Assembly (NCBI GenBank): GCA_016200385.1
Contig: JACQEV010000373.1
Coordinates: 1 to 6,554, forward strand
Direction: 5' to 3'
Length of the DNA stretch: 6,554 nucleotides
DNA from: Candidatus Methylomirabilota bacterium
GTDB lineage: Bacteria > Methylomirabilota > Methylomirabilia > Methylomirabilales > Methylomirabilaceae
Of this stretch, positions 1 to 5,352 are shown piece after piece (positions within the stretch are counted from its first letter, which is position 1; each line of letters begins with the position of its first letter). Position numbers and translations under genes: made by a program. The notes beneath the pieces were generated by a model, which made no database searches, was not told the DNA's origin, and worked only from the letters and a program-made list of their open reading frames with translations.

Positions 1-401
1 AGCTTGAAGCCGTACCGGTGATACAGGGCTTTCGCAGCCTCGTTCGAGGCCCTGACCTCCAGATAGCCGACGGTCGCCCCTCTAGCTTTCGCCCGCCGGA
101 GGATCTCCTCAAGGAGTTGAGAGGCGATGCCGCGCCGTCGATAGGCTGGATGGACCGCGATATTGTTGATGTGGAGCTCGCCGGCAACGATCCAGGCGCA
201 GAGGAAGCCGGCGATAGGGGGCCCTGCTCCTTCGTCGGCTCTCGCAACGAGGAGGTCGGCGATCCCCTCAGAGGAGAGTTCATGCAAAAACATCTCCTCG
301 GTCCACGGTTCGGAGAATGAAAGGCTTTCAATGACCAGGACCTCCGGCAGGTCCTCCTTCCGCATTGAATCGATGGTGACGACAAGTTCGGCCTCGCTCA
401 T
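1..401 (-). CDS. rimI: RimI-type GNAT N-acetyltransferase, 3' end cut off by window edge
   Basis: RimI transfers acetyl from acetyl-CoA to the N-terminal alanine of ribosomal protein S18, and in some bacteria to other proteins, in the cytoplasm. Translating the minus strand from ATG at 401 gives 133 codons, open to position 1, so only the last part of the domain is missing. Visible GNAT features are the N-terminal SFSEPW segment (residues 28-33), ELHINNIAVHP (75-85) as the central strand, the acetyl-CoA pyrophosphate loop RRRGIA (88-93), LEVRASN (114-120) and ALYHRYGF (125-132). Glu115 and Tyr127 have the same 12-residue spacing as the catalytic pair of characterised RimI. The start lies 5 nt after the tsaB stop. 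A GTG two codons upstream (407) overlaps that stop in TAGTG and is an alternative start. There is no strong Shine-Dalgarno, so translation is probably coupled to tsaB. The family call is very likely right; the true substrate is inferred. Confidence 0.93.
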   Translation of the reverse strand, partial: MSEAELVVTIDSMRKEDLPEVLVIESLSFSEPWTEEMFLHELSSEGIADLLVARADEGAGPPIAGFLCAWIVAGELHINNIAVHPAYRRRGIASQLLEEILRRAKARGATVGYLEVRASNEAAKALYHRYGFK

Positions 402-406
402 CGGCA

Positions 407-1111
407 CTACGAACCTGACTGGATGAATGTGCTGAGGCGTTTCAGCTCCGCCTCGGAGGGCCGCAGATAGCGAGGGGCCAGTTCCGAGATCTCGTCCCGC
501 TGCCCCTGTAGGAGGCGACGACGACCAAGTTCTGCCACGGCCGAGGCGCTTCCTCCTCGGCGGGCGAAGGGGGCAAGCACCGCCAGCTCATTCAGCCGGG
601 CTCGTAACATGCCTCCATATACTGCCAATCCGTCGCCCAAGAACACGGTTCGCTCCTGGATTCGGCTCACCAGGCTGTCGGGCGAAAGCGCTGCGTCCTC
701 GCTGAGCCGGATCAGCCGGTCCCCCTCGTGGCGGAACAGGGCACAATAGATCTCGCCTTTGCGGGCGTCAAGAATGGGACAAATGGGGTAGGCGCAGAAG
801 GGAAGCGTCCACGCCATCGCTTCAAGGGTTGACACGCCGACAAGCGCCTTGCCGGTCGCGACCGTCAGGCCTTTGGCTGTGCTGAGGCCAATCCGCAGGC
901 CGGTGAAGGAGCCAGGACCAACGGCCACGGCCAACCCATCGACCTGGCCCAGGGTGATTCCAGCATCCTGCAAGGCTCGATCGATCAACGGCAGGAGCCG
1001 CTCGGTGTGCGTCGCCTTCACATTCAGCGTGTATTCCGAGACGAGCCCCTGCTCTGATAGCAGGGCCACGCCTCCCTGCATCGTCGAGGTGTCAATCCCC
1101 ATCACCAGCAT
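407..1111 (-). CDS. tsaB: tRNA threonylcarbamoyladenosine biosynthesis protein TsaB (YeaZ)
   Basis: TsaB is the non-catalytic ASKHA-fold partner that dimerises with TsaD and, with TsaE, supports transfer of threonylcarbamoyl from TC-AMP to A37 of ANN-reading tRNAs in the cytoplasm. With the ATG at 1111 the product is 234 aa, normal for the family. It shows MGIDTS (4-9), THTERLLPLID (34-44), the hallmark GPGSFTGLRIG (65-75), LDARKGEIY (114-122) and a C-terminal PRYLRPSEAE tail (213-222). Start choice is uncertain. The frame is open to a TTG at 1156, but that codon sits inside a perfect small hairpin and would add residues not expected in the family. A TTG at 1129 has AGGGAG just upstream and is a second alternative. 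The ATG at 1111 has only a weak CAGG. It follows the UMF1 transporter by 54 nt and precedes rimI by 5 nt, the classic tsaB-rimI pairing. Family identity is firm. Confidence 0.95.
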   Translation of the reverse strand: MLVMGIDTSTMQGGVALLSEQGLVSEYTLNVKATHTERLLPLIDRALQDAGITLGQVDGLAVAVGPGSFTGLRIGLSTAKGLTVATGKALVGVSTLEAMAWTLPFCAYPICPILDARKGEIYCALFRHEGDRLIRLSEDAALSPDSLVSRIQERTVFLGDGLAVYGGMLRARLNELAVLAPFARRGGSASAVAELGRRRLLQGQRDEISELAPRYLRPSEAELKRLSTFIQSGS

Positions 1112-1149
1112 GGCGGCCTGACCATGCAACGGACTCCCTTGGTCAGTGT

Positions 1150-1161
1150 CACGCAAGCGTG
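1150..1161 (-). other. Small perfect hairpin with CUUG loop in tsaB leader
   Basis: On the minus strand the 12 nt read CACGCTTGCGTG, a perfect inverted repeat. It can fold as CACG/CGTG around a CUUG tetraloop closed by a G-C pair, a loop type known to be unusually stable. It lies in the 54-nt gap between the transporter stop (1166) and the chosen tsaB start (1111). No U-tract follows, so it is not a rho-independent terminator. It may only mark an mRNA structure or processing point, or be chance. Confidence 0.3.
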
Positions 1162-1165
1162 CCCC

Positions 1166-2443
1166 TTATCCTGTTCTTCCCCCCTCAGGGGAGAAGACAA
1201 CGTTCGTCGGCCCACCCGCGCGCACCCGAGAGAGCAGGATGAGACCGATGACGAAGAACGATCCGACGGCGAGGACGGCCGCCCGCTGGTTGCCACCCGT
1301 CGCGTGCGAGACCACCCCAAACGCAAGCGGACCGAATATGGACGCTGTCTTCCCGCAGAGGACATAGCAGCCGAAGAACTCCCCTTCCCGACCCCTTGGA
1401 ATCAACGTGGCCATGAACGTCCGGCTCGCAGCCTGAATGGCGCCAAGCCCGGTGCCGGCCACGACGGCCAGGACGTAAAATTGACCCTGCGTTCGCACCC
1501 CATACGCCGCAATCACCACGGCGATCCAGAGGGCCAGCGTATAGAGCACGACAACCTTGGGGCCCAGGCGATCGGTGGGCTTCCCCCAGAAGAAGGCCCC
1601 GACGAGCGCCGTCACCTGCACCAGGATGTACAGACCGATGAGTTGTCCCATCCCGAAGCCGAGGGTCTTGGCCGCGAAGATCGAGGAAAAGAATATCACC
1701 GTATTCACGCCGTCCTCATAGAAGAGATACGCCCCGAGAAACCGACGCATCTCTCGAAGCGCAAAAATCTCTTTCACGGTCCGCGCTGTGCCGAGAAGGC
1801 CTTCCCGTATCGCCTGTGCCACCCCCATGCGGCTCGGACGATCTTCGGGAAGGACAAGGAAGGACGGAACGGCACACACCCCAAAGAGTGCCGCAGAGGA
1901 GAGGAAGCAAGCGGCAAGGGCATTACTCCTCGCGAATGGGAGCGCCACCATCAGGGCGACGATCGATCCGGCGTAGCCAACCGCAAAGCCGTAGGCTGAC
2001 ACTCGCCCCTGCCACTCCCGAGGCGCGATGTCGGGAAGGTACGCGTTGTAGAAGACCATCGCCCCCTCAAATCCCACCATTCCGATGACGCCCAGGATAA
2101 ATCCCCGAAGAACCATCCCGGGCTGAACGGTGGCCATCAGTGCGGAAGCCCCCACGCTTACGTAGGTGGTGGCGAAGAAGAGACGCTTCCGGACCCCGGC
2201 ATGGTCAGCGATGGCTCCCAGGATGGGGGAGGTGAGCGCGACAATGACCATGGAGATGGAGACGAGTCGTCCCCACCAGAGATCGCCATCTCCCCGGGCG
2301 TTACCGACAACCGACTGGGCATAGTAGGCGGGGTAGATTGTGGCGGCGATGACGGCGGCGAATGCGGAGTTCGCGAAATCGTAGAGGGTCCAGGCCAGCA
2401 CCTGACGGCGATTCATTGCCGCCGGGTGAGCGAGGCTGAACAT
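1166..2443 (-). CDS. UMF1-family (Atg22-like) major facilitator transporter
   Basis: This is an inner-membrane major facilitator of the UMF1/vacuole-effluxer Atg22-like group, 425 aa with about 12 hydrophobic helices. The substrate is unknown; the yeast relatives export amino acids from the vacuole, and this cannot be carried over safely. Signatures are YDFANSAF (21-28) in helix 1, the MFS motif A-like AIADHAGVRKR (77-87) between helices 2 and 3, YNAYLPDIA (132-140), SAYGFAVGYAGS (149-160), FLYxDG-type LFYEDGVNTVI (240-250), QAASRTFMATLIP (337-349) and EFFGCYVLCGKTASIFGP (355-372). A loop of about 40 residues (200-237) separates the two six-helix halves. The start is ATG 2443; ATG 2416 (residue 10) would also keep helix 1 whole. 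Neither has a recognisable Shine-Dalgarno, which is odd beside htrA. An in-frame stop lies upstream within the 90-nt gap, so no longer form exists. The C-terminal tail is short and polar. Confidence 0.93.
   Translation of the reverse strand: MFSLAHPAAMNRRQVLAWTLYDFANSAFAAVIAATIYPAYYAQSVVGNARGDGDLWWGRLVSISMVIVALTSPILGAIADHAGVRKRLFFATTYVSVGASALMATVQPGMVLRGFILGVIGMVGFEGAMVFYNAYLPDIAPREWQGRVSAYGFAVGYAGSIVALMVALPFARSNALAACFLSSAALFGVCAVPSFLVLPEDRPSRMGVAQAIREGLLGTARTVKEIFALREMRRFLGAYLFYEDGVNTVIFFSSIFAAKTLGFGMGQLIGLYILVQVTALVGAFFWGKPTDRLGPKVVVLYTLALWIAVVIAAYGVRTQGQFYVLAVVAGTGLGAIQAASRTFMATLIPRGREGEFFGCYVLCGKTASIFGPLAFGVVSHATGGNQRAAVLAVGSFFVIGLILLSRVRAGGPTNVVFSPEGGRTG
1174..1195 (-). other. GC-rich hairpin at the 3' end of the transporter gene
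   Basis: The minus-strand RNA can pair 1192-1195 with 1174-1177 and 1188-1191 with 1179-1182, with one bulged base at 1178 and a five-base loop at 1183-1187. That gives eight pairs, four of them C-G in the inner stem. The hairpin overlaps the last codons of the transporter gene. The sequence after it is not U-rich, so it lacks the second half of an intrinsic terminator. A weak attenuator or an mRNA-end stabiliser is possible. Confidence 0.3.
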
Positions 2444-2492
2444 TGCGAAGATGGGACGAACAGGCTTCCAGTCAGCGATGGACCAAATAGCC

Positions 2493-2527
2493 CCTCACTC
2501 CCCACTTCACACCTCGCACCACGCATC
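2493..2527. repeat. Degenerate heptanucleotide tandem repeat, five units, intergenic
   Basis: The plus strand divides cleanly into five 7-nt units: CCTCACT, CCCCACT, TCACACC, TCGCACC and ACGCATC. All fit roughly NCNCAYY, with CA at positions 4-5 in every unit and CAC in four of the five; on the minus strand this reads about RRTGNGN. It fills part of the 90-nt gap between the kinase-BON stop (2534) and the transporter start (2443). That gap holds no ORF and no convincing -35/-10 pair. Short degenerate heptamer arrays occur in intergenic DNA of several bacterial groups; whether this is one member of a genome-wide family cannot be seen from one window. Confidence 0.55.
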
Positions 2528-2533
2528 GTGTCC

Positions 2534-3358
2534 CTACATCATCGGCCCCGGATAGATTCTCGGCACCTCAATGACCTCGCAATTGACCGAGACCACCCCC
2601 TCCACCCGCTTGGCCACGGCCGCCGCCGCCTCCATCGTCGCCGGACTGAAGACCACCCCCTTCAGTGTCACGATGCCGGAACTCGCGGACACCTCGACAT
2701 GCAGGTTGCCCACCGCCGGATCGGCTGCGAGGGCCGCTTCAACCTCGCAGGCCAGACTCAGGTCTCGGATCTTCTGAAGCGACGCCTCGGTTGGCTGATA
2801 GAGGGGCATTCGTGCTGCGTAGACAATCAGGTCTGCCGCCGCCTCCAGTGACCCTCGACCCGTATTCACAACCAGATCGTAATGCTCGGGCCGCGCCCAG
2901 TCCACGCCGAAAAAATACTCGCTTCGCGTCGCCTGCTCCTTGTCGTGCGCTTTGACCCGCAAGGTGGCAGTGCGATGGCCGAGGTCTTCCCGCGCCATGA
3001 TCCGCTCCACCCGCACCTCCAGCGGTGCCACGATGCGGACCTTGAGGGCATGATCGATCTCCCTCAGGAGCAACGGCGAGCCACGACCGGCGATGACAAC
3101 CCGCCCGTCCCTGGCGAAGGACAGCAAGGCTGATTCGATGAAGATGCGGTATCGCCGCTTGTCTTCGTCGAACTTCTCCCAGAAGGACAGTGTTCGCTCA
3201 TCCACTTGCGCCAGCGTCTCTTCCTTGACCGCATATTTCTCAGCAGCCTGCAGGAGCACCTCGCGCTCGATGAGCCGATAGCCAAGCGCTCCGGCCACGC
3301 GCTTCCCGATCTCGCGCGCCTCGCTGCCCAACTCCATTGAGATTGCGACGATATTCAC
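2534..3358 (-). CDS. Cytidylate kinase-like (Cytidylate_kin2) domain fused to C-terminal BON domain
   Basis: With the GTG at 3358 this is a 274-aa cytosolic protein without signal peptide or membrane helix. Residues 1-185 match the cytidylate kinase-like family: an opening NIVAISMELGS strand-loop, ALGYRLIEREVLLQAA (24-39), VVIAGRGSPLL (87-97), RIVAPLEVRVERIMARE (108-124), and the signature DKEQATRSEYFFGVDW (139-154) followed by YDLVVNTGR (160-168). Residues 203-265 are a BON domain (VEALAAD-like helix, VEVSASSGIVTLKGVV, AVAKRVEGVVSVNCEV), a fold usually found in periplasmic or membrane-associated proteins. In relatives the phosphate-binding loop usually reads SRELGSGG; here it is SMELGSEA (7-14), so both loop glycines after GS are lost and kinase activity is uncertain. 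The frame also opens at GTG 3379, 7 nt after the htrA stop, preceded by GAAGGGG. The later GTG is preferred because GGGGGAGGGG lies just before it and the family normally starts here. Substrate unknown. Confidence 0.88.
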   Translation of the reverse strand: MNIVAISMELGSEAREIGKRVAGALGYRLIEREVLLQAAEKYAVKEETLAQVDERTLSFWEKFDEDKRRYRIFIESALLSFARDGRVVIAGRGSPLLLREIDHALKVRIVAPLEVRVERIMAREDLGHRTATLRVKAHDKEQATRSEYFFGVDWARPEHYDLVVNTGRGSLEAAADLIVYAARMPLYQPTEASLQKIRDLSLACEVEAALAADPAVGNLHVEVSASSGIVTLKGVVFSPATMEAAAAVAKRVEGVVSVNCEVIEVPRIYPGPMM

Positions 3359-3360
3359 CG

Positions 3361-3370
3361 CCCCTCCCCC
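3361..3370 (-). promoter_or_regulatory. Purine-rich ribosome binding site deciding the kinase-BON start
   Basis: The minus strand reads GGGGGAGGGG, then CG, then the GTG at 3358. The GGAGG core ends 4 nt before the start codon, slightly tight but usable. It favours this start over GTG 3379, in whose product it would be coding (the Gly-rich TAGGGA residues). Confidence 0.5.
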
Positions 3371-3386
3371 TGCGGTCACGGCAGAG

Positions 3387-4808
3387 CTACCCCTTCGACC
3401 GAACCGCCACGTACAATACCAAGTCGCCTCGCTTGATCAGGAAAAGATCGATGTCTCCCTTTATCGATTCGCTGAGCAAGCGGCGGTACTCTTCGATGGA
3501 CGATACCGGCTGCTGGTTTACCTCCTTGATCAGATCGCCCGGCCGGAGTCCAGCGTGTGCTGCGGGTCCGTTCTTGGCGACCTCAGTCACGACCAACCCT
3601 CGTTCCTCTTTGAGCTTGAACTCCTTGGCCTTTCCCTGGTCCAACGTCTCCACGGTCAGCCCCAGGTCCTTTTTCGACGGTTCGGCAGCAGCAGCCACCG
3701 TCCGGTCAGCATACTCACCGACCCGGATCGAGAACTCCTCTTCCTTCCCCCTGCGGAGGATCTTGATCGACGAGGTCTTGCCGATCGGGGTCCTCCCCAC
3801 CTTCCGTTGCAGATCGCGCACATCCGCGATCGTCATGGCGTCGAATTCCACGATGATATCACCTGGCCTCAGGCCAGCTTCTTCGGCAGGCTGGCCCGGT
3901 AGGACGCTGCTCACAAGAGCCCCCTTCCTCCCGTCCACACCCAAGGCCTGGGAGAGAGCCGGTGTCAACTCCTGAATGGAGACGCCGAGGAACCCCCACC
4001 GAATCTTCCCGAGCTCTTTCAATTCCGGGAGAAGGGTCTTTGCCAGGTTGATCGGGATGGCAAACCCCACTCGGCGAGTTGGCAAGGTCGCGGTGTTAAT
4101 TCCTATAACTTCACCCCTGAGGTTCAGCAGCGGACCGCCGCTATTGCCCGGGTTGATCGCGGCATCGGTCTGAATATATTCATCGTAGGGCCCGCCGGCG
4201 CCAAAGGCCCGCCCTTTCCGGCTCACAACGCCCATCGTCACCGAATAGTCAAGGCCAAATGGATTCCCTATGGCCAGCACCAGTTCACCCACCTTGAGTG
4301 CATCCGAATCACCCAGCGGAAGCGCGGTCAAGGGACGAGGAGGATCGATCTTCAGGAGGGCGAGGTCCGTCCGCGCGTCCCGGCCAACGACGGTGGCCAC
4401 CGCTTTCTCACCTCCGAACAGCTCCACCTCCACCCGATTTGAGCGCGCCACGACATGCTGGTTCGTGACGACATAGCCGTCAGGATGAATGATGAAACCC
4501 GAGCCGACCCGTGGTCGCTCGTCCGGGATCTCGGGATGCCCCGGAGGGAGTTCCTGCTCTATGTCTCGTTTGTCGATGATGCCGACTTGGACCACAGATG
4601 GGCGTAGCCCCTCGACCAACTTCGAGAGCGCATCGCTGAGCTGGCGGAGTTCGGTGGGCGCGGCGAGGGTCGATCCATTCTCGATCCACAGGTCAGACGC
4701 GGCGGGCAAGGGGTCAGGGGCAGCGAATAGCAGCCACGGCAACAGCACCGGGGTCAACACGAAGGCCTTCCATGTGGCGGAGCCCGTCTTGACACGACCA
4801 TCGCTCAT
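3387..4808 (-). CDS. htrA: HtrA/DegP-type periplasmic serine protease with two PDZ domains
   Basis: A 473-aa envelope protease/chaperone that degrades misfolded exported proteins. The N-terminus has basic residues, a hydrophobic stretch (about 15-30) and a likely signal-peptidase site near PAA-S (residues 36-38), so the protein should be exported. The trypsin-like domain (about 60-265) has the full catalytic triad: His118 in TNQHVV, Asp148 in RTDLALLK and Ser223 in NPGNSGGPLL. PDZ1 covers about 270-365 (WGFLGVSIQ, GLRPGDIIVEFD) and PDZ2 about 380-473 (LGLTVETL, GLRPGDLIKEVN). Length and layout are those of the Do/DegP family. The frame extends 20 codons upstream to 4868, but the start at 4808 is chosen for its excellent Shine-Dalgarno and because the extension would overlap tsaE and spoil the signal peptide. 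It follows tsaE by 25 nt. The very short loop after the signal peptide lacks the long Q-rich LA loop of E. coli DegP, so DegQ-like behaviour is possible. Confidence 0.96.
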   Translation of the reverse strand: MSDGRVKTGSATWKAFVLTPVLLPWLLFAAPDPLPAASDLWIENGSTLAAPTELRQLSDALSKLVEGLRPSVVQVGIIDKRDIEQELPPGHPEIPDERPRVGSGFIIHPDGYVVTNQHVVARSNRVEVELFGGEKAVATVVGRDARTDLALLKIDPPRPLTALPLGDSDALKVGELVLAIGNPFGLDYSVTMGVVSRKGRAFGAGGPYDEYIQTDAAINPGNSGGPLLNLRGEVIGINTATLPTRRVGFAIPINLAKTLLPELKELGKIRWGFLGVSIQELTPALSQALGVDGRKGALVSSVLPGQPAEEAGLRPGDIIVEFDAMTIADVRDLQRKVGRTPIGKTSSIKILRRGKEEEFSIRVGEYADRTVAAAAEPSKKDLGLTVETLDQGKAKEFKLKEERGLVVTEVAKNGPAAHAGLRPGDLIKEVNQQPVSSIEEYRRLLSESIKGDIDLFLIKRGDLVLYVAVRSKG

Positions 4809-4816
4809 TGCGATAT

Positions 4817-4823
4817 CTCCTCC
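4817..4823 (-). promoter_or_regulatory. Strong ribosome binding site for htrA
   Basis: The minus strand reads GGAGGAG eight nt before the ATG at 4808, in the 25-nt gap after tsaE. It is the best Shine-Dalgarno in the window. It fixes the htrA start against the longer reading frame that begins at 4868. Confidence 0.8.
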
Positions 4824-4833
4824 ATCACACACA

Positions 4834-5352
4834 TCATGCGAGAAATCCTGGGGCCGCTGCGACATCACACATCAGCTCCCGGACCAGGCTGTGATATCGA
4901 TCACCGACCGGGACGAGTTCGATCGCCCGCGCTTCCGACCCGGTCTGCCGCAGTCGCACGGTGAGCCGTTCTCTTGGAAGCATTCCCCGTCCATGCTCGG
5001 CCCATTCGACCGCAGCCACCCCATCGCCTTCCAGGCAATCATTCAGCCCCAACGTGGCGAGGGCCTCCGGAGTCTCAATACGGTACAGGTCGATATGATA
5101 GAGGGGGAGCCGGCCCAGATACCGGTGCATGATGGTGAATGTCGGGCTACTCACGTATGTGGCTGGATCGACGCCAAGCCCACGAGCCAGCCCTTGGATC
5201 AGGACGGTCTTTCCTGAACCCAGCTCGCCGATGAGGGCGATCAGGTCTCCCGCTCGGGCGTGTCTGCCGATCGCCGCCCCTAGCCTGCACGTCTCTTCGG
5301 GCGAGGCGGAGCGATAGACTGCCGCCACCACCTCTTGAGCCGACTCGGTCAT
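4834..5352 (-). CDS. tsaE: tRNA threonylcarbamoyladenosine biosynthesis ATPase TsaE (YjeE)
   Basis: TsaE is the P-loop ATPase that binds TsaB-TsaD and drives turnover during t6A37 synthesis on ANN-decoding tRNAs in the cytoplasm. The 172-aa product shows Walker A GELGSGKT (42-49), the switch-like SSPTF (68-72), the characteristic HIDLYR (86-91) and the conserved VEWAEHG (115-121), where E. coli has VEWPQQG. Residues 1-35 hold the usual helix (SPEETCRLGAAIG). It is a little longer than many homologues (about 150 aa), through extra residues at both ends. The ATG at 5352 overlaps the malic enzyme stop as ATGA, and no Shine-Dalgarno lies close upstream, so it is probably translated by coupling. 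Its partner tsaB lies about 3.7 kb downstream on the same strand. All key residues are intact. Confidence 0.97.
   Translation of the reverse strand: MTESAQEVVAAVYRSASPEETCRLGAAIGRHARAGDLIALIGELGSGKTVLIQGLARGLGVDPATYVSSPTFTIMHRYLGRLPLYHIDLYRIETPEALATLGLNDCLEGDGVAAVEWAEHGRGMLPRERLTVRLRQTGSEARAIELVPVGDRYHSLVRELMCDVAAAPGFLA

Noticed and set aside
1174..1195. Rho-independent terminator after the transporter gene
   Set aside because: The stem is present but is followed by AACAGGATAAGGGG on the transcript, with no run of U.
1124..1999. Long plus-strand open frame of 291 codons opposite the transporter
   Set aside because: It lies antisense to a gene with clear UMF1 motifs, its product is charged low-complexity sequence rich in Arg, Glu and Gly with no recognisable domain, and it is a typical GC-driven shadow.
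2444..2533. Promoter for the transporter-tsaB-rimI part in the 90-nt gap
   Set aside because: TTGGTC on the minus strand resembles a -35 box, but no -10-like sequence lies 16-18 nt after it.
2201..2851. Plus-strand open frame of 216 codons spanning the transporter start, the gap and the kinase-BON end
   Set aside because: It crosses two well supported minus-strand genes and shows no domain; its His/Asp/Arg-rich composition is that of an antisense frame.
4809..4868. N-terminal 20-residue extension of the protease to ATG 4868
   Set aside because: It would overlap tsaE by 35 nt and put a polar stretch ahead of the signal peptide, while a strong GGAGGAG sits at the proper distance before ATG 4808.
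4489..5217. Plus-strand open frame of 242 codons opposite htrA and tsaE
   Set aside because: Both minus-strand genes have complete catalytic motifs; this frame has no recognisable features.
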